DNA of 64,000 nt from Longispora sp040681875 (GCF_040681875.1 NZ_JBFAZP010000010.1:305251-369250), one strand, 5' to 3'. Positions 11,045-20,058 are shown, counted from the first letter of the stretch. A program made the numbers and translations. The notes: generated by a model from the sequence alone, not told the origin.

Positions 11045-11665
11045 ATGTCGGTACTCAAGAAGAAGGTTCTGCCCCTGCTCGTCGTCGGGGTCGCCATGGC
11101 CGGCCTGATGGTCGGACTGAGCAGCGCCGCGAGCGCCTCCACGGACACGATGACGGCCGAGGCCACCTCGATCGCGACGGCCGCCGGCAAGAACCCGGAC
11201 CAGAAGGCGGCCGACTGCCGGGCCAGCAAGACCCTCACCCTGCGGCAGAAGGTGGCCTGCGTCGCCACCAGCCAGCTGGGCGTCAAGGAGGACGGCACCC
11301 GGACCCGCAAGCCCACCAACTGCCAGAAGTACTTCAAGGACTTCGGTTCCACCCTGAACTGCAACGACGACGTCAACGGCCAGTGGTGCGCGGCGTTCAC
11401 CCGCTGGGTGTGGACCAAGGCGGGCGTGAAGCCGGTGCCCGCGTCGTTCGGGGTCGACGGCTGGCGTGCGTCGCTGACGGGCACGAAGTCCCCGCAGGTC
11501 GGTGACGTGGTGCTCAAGCCGCAGCACATCATGATCGTGGTGAAGGTCGAGAAGGTCGGCAAGAAGACCGTCGTGCACACCATCGACGGCAACGGCGGCA
11601 ACGACGACGTCCGCAAGAAGAGCCACACCCTGGGCGCGTTCAAGTACGCCAAGATGGGCTCCTAG
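11045..11665 (+). CDS. secreted CHAP-type cysteine amidase/peptidase
   Basis: 206 aa. A Sec signal peptide covers about residues 1-31 (three lysines, a hydrophobic run, SSAASA). The mature part has a CHAP/NlpC-like active site: Cys115 in QWCAAFTRWVW and His161 in PQHIMIV. Such proteins usually cut peptidoglycan peptides or amides outside the cell. AAAGGACA upstream supports ATG 11045. Two further Cys pairs (residues about 59-75 and 97-109) may form disulfides. It ends at a bidirectional terminator shared with the convergent surface-protein gene. Confidence 0.82.
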   Translation: MSVLKKKVLPLLVVGVAMAGLMVGLSSAASASTDTMTAEATSIATAAGKNPDQKAADCRASKTLTLRQKVACVATSQLGVKEDGTRTRKPTNCQKYFKDFGSTLNCNDDVNGQWCAAFTRWVWTKAGVKPVPASFGVDGWRASLTGTKSPQVGDVVLKPQHIMIVVKVEKVGKKTVVHTIDGNGGNDDVRKKSHTLGAFKYAKMGS

Positions 11666-11673
11666 AACAGCGT

Positions 11674-11705
11674 CAGGGCCGCCCCGGATGACCGGGGCGG
11701 CCCTG
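11674..11705. terminator. bidirectional terminator between convergent genes
   Basis: Perfect inverted repeat with 14-bp arms (CAGGGCCGCCCCGG / CCGGGGCGGCCCTG) and loop ATGA, located between the stops of the CHAP gene and the surface-protein gene. AAAA follows on the plus side. Confidence 0.8.
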
Positions 11706-11716
11706 AAAACGCGTGA

Positions 11717-13138
11717 CTAGTCGTCCAGCCAGTCCAGCGGGCGGCGGTTCTCCGGCTGGCGGGGGCCCGGCTGCTGGCCCTGCGGGGGCTGCTCCGGCCG
11801 GTACTGCTGGGTGCGCTCCTCGTGCTGCGCCGGCTGCGCGCCGTACTGCCGGGTCTGGTCCGCGTACGGATCCGCCGCCGGCCGGCCGCCGTACTGCTGG
11901 GTGGGCGGCGCCGCGTACGGGTCCGACGGGCGACCGTACTGCTGGGTCGGCGGAGCGGCCGCGGGCGGGGCCGCGTACGGGTCGGCGGGCGCACCGTACT
12001 GGTCCGTCCGGCCGCCGTAGCCGCCGCCGTAGGGCGCGGGATCCCCGTACGGGTCGTCCACGACGAGCGGGCCCTGGTGCATCATCGTCGGCGAGTCGTC
12101 GGCGGCGGGCCTGCGGCTCGGGGTGCCGCCCGGGCCGCCGTACACGGTCGGGGTGGGCGGGGCGGCACCGCTGTCGTCGTCGTCCTTGCCCTTGCGGAGC
12201 AGGAAGAAGATCGCCGCGCCACCGCCACCGATCAGCAGGACGCCGAAGGCGACGATCAGCCAGGTCAGCAGGCTAGTGCCGCCGTCACCCTTACCGGTCT
12301 TCGGGTCGGCCTGCGGGGACGAGGAGGCCTCCGCGGACGGGGCGGCGGACGGGGCGACCGAGGCCGAGGCGCTGGCCGAGGCGCTGGGCGAGGCCGACAG
12401 CGCGAGCTTGACGTCGGCGTTCGTGATCGGCTGGTCGGCCACGCCGGTCCGGGTCAGCTTGCCGATCGCGAAACCGGACTTGCTGACCTGGATGGAGATC
12501 GTGCCGACCTTGAACGGGTCGCTGCGCACGTCGATGACGTAGGCGCCCTGCTCGTTGGTCGTGGTGCCGCGCACCTTGCCGGTCGAGTCGGTGGCCTTCA
12601 CGTCGGCGCCGGTGACGGCCGCGCCCGCGGCGTCGGTGACCGTTCCGGTGACGCCGAGGATGCCGCCCTGGGTCGCACCGGTGAGCTTGACGTCAATGTC
12701 CTTGTTGACATTGCTGCCCGTGGTCGGGTTGAACGAGATTTCGACCTTGCCGGCGATGGACTTCCCGTTGGGGATGTTCGAGGCTGCCGGCGGACCGACC
12801 TTCACAACAAAGCTCTTGTTGCCCGTGACTTGGCACTCGACCGTGTGGGTGCCCTGAGGTGTGCAGCCGCCGGAATCTGCGAAACCGACCTGTGCGTCGA
12901 TCAGCGAGGGCGAGAGCCGGAGGGTGAGGACACCGCCGGCGGGGTTGCTCACGGAGCCTGTCACGGTGACCCGGGCAGACTGTGCCGCGCCTCCTACGGT
13001 GATTTGCATCGACGATGGGTCAGTTGTGACTGATACGTCGGCCGCTAAAGCCGGAGATGCGGCCAACGCCACACTGCCGACGATGAGTGCGCCGACGACG
13101 CCGATTCGCGTCACCCATGCCGCTCGGTGCGTGCCCAC
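11717..13138 (-). CDS. secreted, membrane-anchored surface protein with Ig/carboxypeptidase-regulatory-like domains
   Basis: 473 aa. A signal peptide (about residues 1-32, ending SPALA) is followed by two beta-rich extracellular regions. The second (GVTGTVTDAAGAAVTGADVKATDSTGKVRGTTTNEQGAYV, discontinuous key residues) resembles a carboxypeptidase regulatory-like domain. Then come an Ala/Ser linker, one transmembrane helix (near residues 285-312, WLIVAFGVLLIGG), a basic stop-transfer RKGK, and a cytoplasmic tail rich in Pro, Tyr, Gln and Asp with repeated DPYAAPP/QQYG units. The tail's role is unknown; it may be a scaffold or be phosphorylated. The orientation is type I. Confidence 0.75.
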   Translation of the reverse strand: MGTHRAAWVTRIGVVGALIVGSVALAASPALAADVSVTTDPSSMQITVGGAAQSARVTVTGSVSNPAGGVLTLRLSPSLIDAQVGFADSGGCTPQGTHTVECQVTGNKSFVVKVGPPAASNIPNGKSIAGKVEISFNPTTGSNVNKDIDVKLTGATQGGILGVTGTVTDAAGAAVTGADVKATDSTGKVRGTTTNEQGAYVIDVRSDPFKVGTISIQVSKSGFAIGKLTRTGVADQPITNADVKLALSASPSASASASASVAPSAAPSAEASSSPQADPKTGKGDGGTSLLTWLIVAFGVLLIGGGGAAIFFLLRKGKDDDDSGAAPPTPTVYGGPGGTPSRRPAADDSPTMMHQGPLVVDDPYGDPAPYGGGYGGRTDQYGAPADPYAAPPAAAPPTQQYGRPSDPYAAPPTQQYGGRPAADPYADQTRQYGAQPAQHEERTQQYRPEQPPQGQQPGPRQPENRRPLDWLDD

Positions 13139-13242
13139 GTTTCCCGCCTCCTGGTCAGCCTTCCCCCCGCATTACCACCGTCGTGCACTATACGGCGGAC
13201 CGGGGAGGTGTTGCCGCTCGCGCCCGGAGCTATGGTCGGTTC

Positions 13243-13548
13243 ATGCCTGTTCATGACGCGAATTCGGTCGGCGATGAGAAGAGCGCCACTCGTTTGTATC
13301 TCCAGGAGCTGGCGAAACGGGCCCCGGGGAGATCGGTGGAGGTGCGCGTCCCGCCGTACGGGGCGGTGCAGTGCATCGGTGGTCCCAGGCACACCCGGGG
13401 CACCCCGCCGAACGTGATCGAGACCGATGTCCCGACGTGGCTGGCGCTCGCGCGGGGCGAGCTGGACTGGGCGGTTGCCGTGGCGGCGGGGCGGGTCCGG
13501 GCGAGCGGGTCGCGGGCGGATCTCTCCGAGTACCTCCCGTTGGTCTGA
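13243..13548 (+). CDS. sterol carrier family protein (bacterial SCP-like)
   Basis: 101 aa. The blocks RSVEVRVPPYGAVQCIGGPRHTRGTPPNVIETD (read with intervening positions) and GRVRASGSRADLSEYLPLV match the short sterol-carrier-related family that precedes purF in many actinobacteria. The ligand is unknown and no signal peptide is present. ATG 13243 is chosen over the longer reading because the upstream stretch has no family similarity. It is divergent from the surface-protein gene. Confidence 0.8.
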   Translation: MPVHDANSVGDEKSATRLYLQELAKRAPGRSVEVRVPPYGAVQCIGGPRHTRGTPPNVIETDVPTWLALARGELDWAVAVAAGRVRASGSRADLSEYLPLV

Positions 13549-13552
13549 CGTT

Positions 13553-13660
13553 AATCTTGTCACAGGCAAACAGTACAAATAGAATAAAAAGGATTGTCGT
13601 GATTATATTCCCCAAATTGGGGTACGGCAAAAAGTCCTAATTATGGCACTCAATCACTGG
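13553..13660. promoter_or_regulatory. AT-rich island upstream of purF
   Basis: About 100 bp of strikingly A/T-rich DNA in an otherwise very GC-rich window. It contains AATAGAATAAAAAGGATT and the 13-bp palindrome CCCCAAATTGGGG at 13610-13622. No reading frame was recognised. It may hold a promoter or operator, or a nucleoid-protein (Lsr2-type) binding tract, between the SCP-like gene and purF. Confidence 0.45.
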
Positions 13661-13787
13661 CGTGAGCCCCTTGTCACCCGCTATGGTCAGTGACGAAAAG
13701 CGGCTCAGCGGTGGCCCTCTGGCCAGCACAGGGGCTCGCGTAGACTCACGGACGACGGCTATTCCCCCTCTCTGCGAGGAGCGGCAC

Positions 13788-15287
13788 GTGCGCCGAGGCG
13801 ACGGGCAGTTGACCCATGACCTCGACCCCCAGGACCAGGGACCACAGGACGCCTGTGGGGTCTTCGGCGTCTGGGCCCCCGGCGAAGAGGTCGCCAAACT
13901 GAGTTACTTCGGGCTGTACGCGCTGCAGCACCGCGGCCAGGAGGCTGCGGGCATCGCGGTGAGCGACGGCACCGGCGTGACCGTGTACAAGGACGTGGGT
14001 CTCGTTTCCCAGGTCTTCGACGAGTCCACCCTCGGAAGTCTGCACGGGTACCTGGCGATCGGCCACGCCCGCTACTCGACCTCCGGCGACTCCACCTGGG
14101 AGAACGCGCAGCCGACTCTCCGGTCCACCAGCGCGGGCACCACGATCGCGCTGGCCCACAACGGCAACCTGGTCAACAAGGCCGAACTCGCCGCGCAGGC
14201 CGCCGAGATCAGCCCCGGCGAGCTGGGCACCAGCGACACCGGCAGCCTGGCCACCCTGCTCGCGGGGTATCCGGACCTGTCCGTCGAGGCCGCCGCGATG
14301 AAGGTGCTGCCCACCGTCAAGGGCGCGTTCAGCCTCGTCTTCATGGACGAGAACACGCTGTACGCGGCCCGCGACCCCCAGGGCGTCCGCCCGCTGGTCC
14401 TCGGCCGGCTGGAGCGCGGCTGGGTCGTGGCCAGCGAGAAGTCGGCCCTCGACATCGTCGGCGCGAGCGTCGTCCGGGAGATCGAGCCCGGCGAGCTGAT
14501 CGCGATCGACGAGGCGGGGCTGCGGTCCGAGCGGTTCGCCGCCGCGGACCCCAAGGGCTGCGTCTTCGAGTACGTGTACCTGGCCCGCCCGGACGCCACG
14601 ATCTCCGGCCGCAACGTGTACGCGGCCCGGGTCGACATCGGCCGCCAGCTCGCCCGCGAGTTCCCGGTCGACGCGGACCTGGTCATCCCCACCCCCGAGT
14701 CGGGTACGCCGGCCGCGATCGGCTACGCCCAGGAGTCCGGCATCCCGTACGGGGTCGGCCTGGTCAAGAACGCCTACGTCGGCCGGACCTTCATCCAGCC
14801 GTCCCAGACGCTCCGCCAGCTGGGCATCCGGCTCAAGCTGAACCCGCTGCGCGACATCGTGCGCGGCAAGCGCCTGGTCGTCGTCGACGACTCGATCGTG
14901 CGCGGCAACACCCAGCGGGCGATCGTCCGGATGCTCCGCGAGGCGGGCGCCCTGGAGGTGCACGTCCGGATCTCCTCCCCGCCGGTGAAGTGGCCGTGCT
15001 TCTACGGCATCGACTTCGCCACCCGCGCGGAACTCCTGGCCAACGGCCTGGACAACGACGGCATCCGCCGCTCGATCGGCGCCGACTCGCTCGGCTACGT
15101 GTCGATCGACGGCCTGGTCGCGGCCACCGAGCAGCCGAAGAACCGGCTGTGCAGGGCCTGCTTCGACGGGGAGTACCCGATCGAGCTGCCGCAGGACAAC
15201 CTGCTCGGCAAGCACCTGCTGGAAACCCTCAGCAAGCGTCGCGAGGACTCCTCGCTGACCACCGGCCCTCATAGGGGAGAGTCATGA
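13788..15287 (+). CDS. purF: amidophosphoribosyltransferase
   Basis: 499 aa. It makes phosphoribosylamine from PRPP and glutamine, the committed first step of purine synthesis. The N-terminal glutaminase nucleophile is Cys23 in DACGVFGVW, after a short propeptide that is normally cleaved. The PRPP-binding loop LVVVDDSIVRGNTQRAIV is in the C-terminal domain, and NRLCRACFDGEYP supplies iron-sulfur-type Cys residues. GTG 13788 is favoured because GAGGAG precedes it and actinobacterial PurF proteins start with the same RRGDGQL-type sequence. Its stop overlaps the purM ATG. Confidence 0.96.
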   Translation: MRRGDGQLTHDLDPQDQGPQDACGVFGVWAPGEEVAKLSYFGLYALQHRGQEAAGIAVSDGTGVTVYKDVGLVSQVFDESTLGSLHGYLAIGHARYSTSGDSTWENAQPTLRSTSAGTTIALAHNGNLVNKAELAAQAAEISPGELGTSDTGSLATLLAGYPDLSVEAAAMKVLPTVKGAFSLVFMDENTLYAARDPQGVRPLVLGRLERGWVVASEKSALDIVGASVVREIEPGELIAIDEAGLRSERFAAADPKGCVFEYVYLARPDATISGRNVYAARVDIGRQLAREFPVDADLVIPTPESGTPAAIGYAQESGIPYGVGLVKNAYVGRTFIQPSQTLRQLGIRLKLNPLRDIVRGKRLVVVDDSIVRGNTQRAIVRMLREAGALEVHVRISSPPVKWPCFYGIDFATRAELLANGLDNDGIRRSIGADSLGYVSIDGLVAATEQPKNRLCRACFDGEYPIELPQDNLLGKHLLETLSKRREDSSLTTGPHRGES

Positions 15288-16399
15288 CCCACGCCACCGA
15301 GGACGTGAAGAAGATCCGGGAGCCGTGGAACGGGGGCAAGCGCCGCGGCGGCCCGTCGTACGCGGACGCGGGAGTCTCGATCACCGCTGGTGAAGAGGCC
15401 GTCGAGCTGCTGAAGAGCAAGGTCCGCAAGACCTACCGGCCCGAGGTGGTCGGCGGGATCGGCGGCTTCGCCGGACTGTTCAAGCTCGACGTGCAGAAGT
15501 ACAAGCAGCCGCTCCTGGCCTCCTCCACGGACGGCGTGGGCACCAAGCTCGTCATCGCCCAGCAGATGGGCATCCACGACACGGTCGGCATCGACCTGGT
15601 CGCGATGATCGTGGACGACCTGGTCGCCTGCGGGGCCGAGCCGCTGTTCATGCAGGACTACATCGCCTGTGGCGAGGTCGTGCCGGCCCGGATCGCGGAG
15701 ATCGCGGGCGGGATGGCCGACGGCTGCCGGTACGCGGGCTGCTCCCTAGTCGGCGGCGAGATCGCCGAGCACCCGGGCGTGATGCGCGCCGACGAGTACG
15801 ACATCTCCGGCACCGCCGTGGGCGTCGTCGAGGCCGACCTCGTGCTCGGCCCGGAGCGGGTCCAGCTCGGCGACACCGTGATCGCGATGCGCTCCAGCGG
15901 CCTGCACTCCAACGGGTACTCCCTGGTCCGGCACGTCCTCCAGGGCGTCGGCCGGATGCGCCTGGAGTCCGTCGTCGAGGAGCTGGGCACCCAGCGCACC
16001 CTCGGCGAGGAGCTGCTCACCCCGACCCGGATCTACGCCAAGGACTGCCTCGAGCTGATCGCCGAGTGCGACGTCCGCGCGTTCGCGCACATCACCGGCG
16101 GCGGCATCCCCGGCAACCTGGACCGAGTCCTCCCGCACACCATGGACGCCGTCGTGGACCGTTCGACCTGGCGCCCGCAGCCGATCTTCGAGCTCGTGCA
16201 CGCCAAGGGCAAGATCGAACTGGCGGAGATGGAGCGGACCTTCAACATGGGTACCGGGATGATGGCGGTCGTCTCGGCGGCCGACACGGACCGGGCGCTC
16301 GCCCTGCTCACGGCCCGGGGCGTCGAGTCCTGGGTCGTCGGCGAGGTCGTCGAGGGCACCGGCGTCGTCCAGATGATGGGCGACTACACCCGGGGCTAG
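15284..16399 (+). CDS. purM: phosphoribosylformylglycinamidine cyclo-ligase (AIR synthetase)
   Basis: 371 aa. It closes the imidazole ring of FGAM to AIR, using ATP. SSTDGVGTKLVIAQQMG, the GIDLVAMIVDDLVACGAEPLFMQDYIA region and ITGGGIPGNLDRVLP are intact. A 20-residue N-terminal extension rich in Lys, Arg and Gly precedes the conserved YADAGVSITAG. It is translationally coupled to purF by an ATGA overlap and followed by a terminator, so purF-purM is a bicistronic unit. Confidence 0.97.
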   Translation: MTHATEDVKKIREPWNGGKRRGGPSYADAGVSITAGEEAVELLKSKVRKTYRPEVVGGIGGFAGLFKLDVQKYKQPLLASSTDGVGTKLVIAQQMGIHDTVGIDLVAMIVDDLVACGAEPLFMQDYIACGEVVPARIAEIAGGMADGCRYAGCSLVGGEIAEHPGVMRADEYDISGTAVGVVEADLVLGPERVQLGDTVIAMRSSGLHSNGYSLVRHVLQGVGRMRLESVVEELGTQRTLGEELLTPTRIYAKDCLELIAECDVRAFAHITGGGIPGNLDRVLPHTMDAVVDRSTWRPQPIFELVHAKGKIELAEMERTFNMGTGMMAVVSAADTDRALALLTARGVESWVVGEVVEGTGVVQMMGDYTRG

Positions 16400-16411
16400 A
16401 CCAGCACGGAC

Positions 16412-16440
16412 AAGGCCCCCGCACACCGTGTGGGGGCCTT
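16412..16440 (+). terminator. purFM terminator
   Basis: AAGGCCCCCGCACA / TGTGGGGGCCTT hairpin with a short loop, starting 13 bp after the purM stop and followed by TT. Confidence 0.8.
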
Positions 16441-16542
16441 TCCAGATCCTTTTCCGGGTACGCGGCGCGCCGGAGCCCTGCGCCCGGCCCGACTCCGCCC
16501 GGCCCGACTCCACCTGGCCCCGCCGAACCGGCCCCGCCCGAC

Positions 16543-16625
16543 CCAGCTCAGCTCAGCTCAGCCCAGCTGAGCTCAGCCCAGCTGAGCCCAGCCCAGCTGA
16601 GCTCAGCCCAGCTCAGCTCAGAGCA
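16543..16625. repeat. pentanucleotide tandem array (GCTCA/GCCCA/GCTGA)
   Basis: About 16 consecutive 5-bp units, each GCTCA, GCCCA or GCTGA, lie between the purM terminator and the 3' end of the convergent GNAT gene. The final units run into the GNAT stop codon region. Many units together form AGCTCAGC/GCTGAGCT self-complementary segments, so the tract could fold into hairpins. No coding role is seen. Confidence 0.85.
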
Positions 16626-17133
16626 GCTTCAGCATCCGGGTGTTGCCCAGGGTGTTCGGCTTGACCCGTTGCAGGTCGAGGAACTCCGCCACGCCCTCGT
16701 CGTGCGACCGGAGCAGCTCGGCGTACACGGAGGAGTCGATGGGGCTGTCCTCGATCGGGGCGAACCCCTGCCGGGCGAAGAAGTCCACCTCGAAGGTGAG
16801 GACGAAGACCCGCCGGATGCCCAGGTCGCGGGCGGTGTCCAGCAGTTCGGCGACGAGCCGGCGCCCGATGCCCGCCCCGGCCAGGGTCGGGTCCACGGCG
16901 ACGGTGCGGATCTCGGCCAGGTCGCGCCAGAAGACGTGCACGGCGCCGCAGCCGACGACGCTGTCGGCCCGGGCGGCGACGCGGAACTCCTGCACGGTCT
17001 CGTACAGGGTGACCGCCGGTTTGGTGAGCAGTCGGCGGTCCGGCGCGTACATGTCGATGAGGCGTTTGATGCCGGGCACGTCCGAAGTACGCGCCCGGCG
17101 GATTGCTATACGGTTAGCCGCATCATCATGCAC
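16618..17133 (-). CDS. GNAT N-acetyltransferase (amino-acid N-acetyltransferase type)
   Basis: 171 aa. RRARTSDVPGIKRLID, GCGAVHVFWRDLAEIRTVAV and GAGIGRRLVAELL (acetyl-CoA pyrophosphate loop) are typical of the short GNAT-type N-acetylglutamate synthases (ArgA-like) of actinobacteria. In that role it would acetylate glutamate for arginine synthesis; no other arginine gene is nearby, so the substrate is inferred. FEVDFFARQGFAPIE is the characteristic C-terminal block. It starts at ATG 17133. The stop lies at the edge of the pentanucleotide array. Confidence 0.82.
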   Translation of the reverse strand: MHDDAANRIAIRRARTSDVPGIKRLIDMYAPDRRLLTKPAVTLYETVQEFRVAARADSVVGCGAVHVFWRDLAEIRTVAVDPTLAGAGIGRRLVAELLDTARDLGIRRVFVLTFEVDFFARQGFAPIEDSPIDSSVYAELLRSHDEGVAEFLDLQRVKPNTLGNTRMLKLL

Positions 17134-17224
17134 AGGTAGATGCTACTCCGCGCCGACGACGGAGCGCACCGCCCTGGTCGGACGGCGCGCTCTCGCAATG
17201 ACTGGTGAAGCTGACGTGCGGTGC

Positions 17225-17407
17225 TCAGCGCTGGGTGGGTGCCCAGGGGTCGTCGTCGTCCTCGTCGAGGTCGTCGCGCTCCCCGGCTGGCTGCGAGTCT
17301 CCGCCTGCCAGCTCGCGTTGCAGCTTGTCGAAGTCCGTAGTGGGGGAGGAGTACTTCAGCTCCCGGGCCACCTTCGCTTGCTTGGCCTTAGCACGGCCGC
17401 GCCCCAT
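17225..17407 (-). CDS. DUF3073 family protein
   Basis: 60 aa. The basic start MGRGRAKAKQAKVARELKYSS and the very acidic tail with DDLDEDDDDPW match DUF3073, a small conserved actinobacterial protein of unknown function. In many genomes it lies between purM and bldC, as here. It has no signal peptide or membrane segment. Confidence 0.88.
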   Translation of the reverse strand: MGRGRAKAKQAKVARELKYSSPTTDFDKLQRELAGGDSQPAGERDDLDEDDDDPWAPTQR

Positions 17408-17619
17408 GGCCGACCCCCTCGCACAGAAGAACGGGGCGGCCCCAAAGAGGCGGGCCCCGAAGACGTCAGGTTATCTCGTGCAGACAACACTACAGCGCCC
17501 AGGCGACTTGCAAAATCTCGCCCCACCGGCGCGCCCGAGGGATCGCGGGCAGTTCAGCTACTTTTGTCCGAACTGCCCAGCAATCCCACCGGGTTAACGA
17601 CGTCACACCTGGCCGGCGG

Positions 17620-18687
17620 TCAGGGCAGCAGGATGGTGCGCAGCCGACCGCAGTCAGCCATCCGACGCTCCGCGAGGTGGTCGGCGGCGGCGGCCGGCGA
17701 GATGCTCTCGGTGTCGGCCAGGGCCAGGATCTGCTTCGTGGTGTCGAAGATCCGGGTCGCCCGCGCCTTGGCCCGCTCGAAGTTGAAGCCCGCGATCTCG
17801 TCGGCGACCTGGATGACACCGCCGGAGTTGACCAGGTAGTCGGGGGCGTACAGCACGCCGTTGTCCGAGAGCAGCTTCTCGATGCCCGGGTGCGCGAGCT
17901 GGTTGTTCGCGGCGCCCACGACGACCTTGGCGGTCAGTACCGGCACGGTGTCGTCGTTGAGGGCCCCGCCGAGGGCGCACGGCGCGTACACGTCGAGGGG
18001 GGTGGTGATCAGCGACAGCGTGTCGGCGACGACCTCGACCTGGGGGTAGGTCGCGCGGACCCAGTCGAGGGCGGGCTCGTACGGGTCGGTGGCGACCACG
18101 GAGGCGCCGTCCTCGATCAGGTGCCGGACCAGGTACTTGCCGACCTTGCCCAGGCCCGCCACGCCCACGGTGCGGCCGGCGAGGGACGGGGTGCCCCACT
18201 TGTGCTCGGCGGCGGCGAGCATGCCCTGGTAGACGCCCCAGGCGGTCAGGATGGAGGAGTCACCCGCGCCACCGTTCTCCACGGAGCGCCCGGTGACGTA
18301 CTTCGTCTCCTTGGCGATGATGTCCATGTCCTGGACGTACGTGCCGACGTCGCAGGCCGTGTAGTACCGGCCGTTGAGGGACTCGACGAACCGGCCGTAG
18401 GCGCGCAGCAGCGCCTCGGACTTGTCGGCGACCGGATCGCCCCAGATGATGGCCTTGCCGCCGCCGAGGTCGAGCCCGGCGAGGGCGTTCTTGTAGGCCA
18501 TGCCCCGGCTCAGCTCCAGCACGTCGTGCAGGGCCTCTTCCTCGGTGGCATAGGGGTAGAACCGGGTGCCGCCCAGTCCCGGGCCGAGCGCGGTCGAGTA
18601 GATCGCGATTACGGCCTTGAGTCCGGACTGCTTGTCCTGGCAGAACACGACCTGCTCGTGTCCGGTGTCGGCGGTGAATACGCCCAT
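17620..18687 (-). CDS. Leu/Val/Phe-type amino acid dehydrogenase
   Basis: 355 aa, NAD-dependent oxidative deaminase of the Glu/Leu/Phe/Val dehydrogenase superfamily. The glycine-rich substrate block GLDLGGGKAIIWGDP holds the Lys of the active site. The Rossmann GVAGLGKVGKYLVRHL is near residue 170. NSGGVIQVADEI is the conserved late segment. In actinomycetes the enzyme is usually a valine dehydrogenase supplying branched-chain 2-oxo acids; the exact specificity cannot be read here. AGGAG upstream supports ATG 18687. It is divergent from the next gene, with about 145 bp between starts. Confidence 0.92.
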   Translation of the reverse strand: MGVFTADTGHEQVVFCQDKQSGLKAVIAIYSTALGPGLGGTRFYPYATEEEALHDVLELSRGMAYKNALAGLDLGGGKAIIWGDPVADKSEALLRAYGRFVESLNGRYYTACDVGTYVQDMDIIAKETKYVTGRSVENGGAGDSSILTAWGVYQGMLAAAEHKWGTPSLAGRTVGVAGLGKVGKYLVRHLIEDGASVVATDPYEPALDWVRATYPQVEVVADTLSLITTPLDVYAPCALGGALNDDTVPVLTAKVVVGAANNQLAHPGIEKLLSDNGVLYAPDYLVNSGGVIQVADEIAGFNFERAKARATRIFDTTKQILALADTESISPAAAADHLAERRMADCGRLRTILLP

Positions 18688-18831
18688 CGCAAACTCCTGT
18701 GTTTGGCTGGCCCTTCTGGGGCCTTCCGACGGGCCCGGCGGGGTGGTGCCGGGGTATTCGCACGATAGACCGCCCGATCGAAGGGGTGGCTTGCCACCCG
18801 TGCGGTCCCACAACGTGCGACGATCGGGCGC

Positions 18832-19674
18832 GTGTCGTCTCCGTTTGCCAGCTTTCTTCGGGTGTACGAGCCACTCGCCGCGTTCGACCGCGAGCGGCAA
18901 CGCTACTGGCGTGGCTACGCCAAGTCCGGCAGGGCGGTGTCCACCAGCACCGGCCCCGGACTGCAGCGCACCCTGATCCTCGAGTCCCTGGGCGCCGGCT
19001 GGTCGCGCCTGCCCGACGAGGACGAGGCCTATCTGCTGTGGAAGACGGAGCCGGACCTCAGTCCGCCGCTCGTCTGTCCGTGGAACCTGCGGGTCCGGGT
19101 CGCCGAGTCGGCGCTGGAGGTCCGCGACGGGGTGCCCCCGGTGCTGGCCGACGCGTTCGTCCCGTCCCGGCTGGCGGAGGCGGCGGAGGCCGCCCTGGCC
19201 GGCTGGCGGGCCTCGGTCACCGAACCGGGCAACGCGCCCCGGCTGCACGAGCAGTCCTCGAACTGGATGGTGCCGATCCGCTGGTTCGTGTTCGTGGAGC
19301 CGTCGGAACGGGAGGTAAACCTCCTTCCCGAGCGTACTGTCGTATTCCGGACGCCGATCTCGCTGGCCCGGCGCCGCGGTCACCGTGCGTTGGCGATCCT
19401 CCGCCGGGCGCTGCCGGACGGCCCGGTGACCTCCGAGCTGGCCGACACCGTCCGCTGGCTGGAGGAGTTCCACCCCGGTTCGATCCTCGAACTGGACTAC
19501 GGCGGCCTCGCCGCGCTGATGTCCGAGACCAAGCTGATGGCGGACAGGTCGGCCGAATTGGCGGCCAACGGGGTCGCCGCGATGGCCGAAGGGGACCTGA
19601 ATGGGGCCGGAGCGGCCTATGAAGAACTGGTTGAGTTCTGGCGTGAGACCCAACTGTTAGAACGCTGTAACTGA
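18832..19674 (+). CDS. conserved actinobacterial hypothetical protein
   Basis: 280 aa, soluble, no signal peptide. I know no function. It begins with SFLRVYEPLAAFDRERQRYW and contains WMVPIRWFVFVEPSERE and RTPISLARRRGHRALAILR. The C-terminal 50 residues are helical and Ala-rich. Proteins of this kind are found just upstream of bldC in other actinomycetes, so the neighbourhood appears conserved. It starts at GTG 18832. Confidence 0.75.
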   Translation: MSSPFASFLRVYEPLAAFDRERQRYWRGYAKSGRAVSTSTGPGLQRTLILESLGAGWSRLPDEDEAYLLWKTEPDLSPPLVCPWNLRVRVAESALEVRDGVPPVLADAFVPSRLAEAAEAALAGWRASVTEPGNAPRLHEQSSNWMVPIRWFVFVEPSEREVNLLPERTVVFRTPISLARRRGHRALAILRRALPDGPVTSELADTVRWLEEFHPGSILELDYGGLAALMSETKLMADRSAELAANGVAAMAEGDLNGAGAAYEELVEFWRETQLLERCN

Positions 19675-19848
19675 TTCGTGACCATCGAAGAGCGACATAT
19701 CCACATAAATTAGCCAATGATCCGCCGTCCGGCTACATGGCTTCAACCGTTCGGGCCATGTCCGACATCGCGGACAGGCCGGACGATGGAACGGCGTTGG
19801 TCGGCGGGACCCCGGCCACGTTTGAGAGCACTTGTGGAGGAGTGACCG

Positions 19849-20058
19849 ATGGCATCTCGTACTCACGAGCCCGAGCCGCTGCTCACCCCGGCTGAGGTTG
19901 CGTCGATGTTCCGCGTCGACCCGAAGACCGTCACCCGGTGGGCAAAGGCTGGCAAGCTGAGCGCAATTCGCACGCTCGGCGGGCACCGCCGTTACCGTGA
20001 GTCAGAGGTTCGCGCTCTGCTGCAGGGGCAGATCCCGCAGCAGCGTACGGGCGAGTAG
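19849..20058 (+). CDS. bldC: BldC, MerR-like DNA-binding developmental regulator
   Basis: 69 aa, a single winged-helix MerR-type domain without effector domain. LLTPAEVASMFRVDPKTVTRW is the helix-turn-helix and GGHRRYRESEVRALL the wing. In Streptomyces BldC binds cooperatively to direct repeats and delays differentiation. A strong GGAGG lies 8 nt before ATG 19849. The promoter region upstream (19675-19848) is free of genes. Its presence implies a developmentally complex actinomycete. Confidence 0.95.
   Translation: MASRTHEPEPLLTPAEVASMFRVDPKTVTRWAKAGKLSAIRTLGGHRRYRESEVRALLQGQIPQQRTGE

Noticed and set aside
16543..16625. CRISPR or transposon end
   Set aside because: 5-bp tandem units without spacers or target duplication; it is a simple-sequence array.
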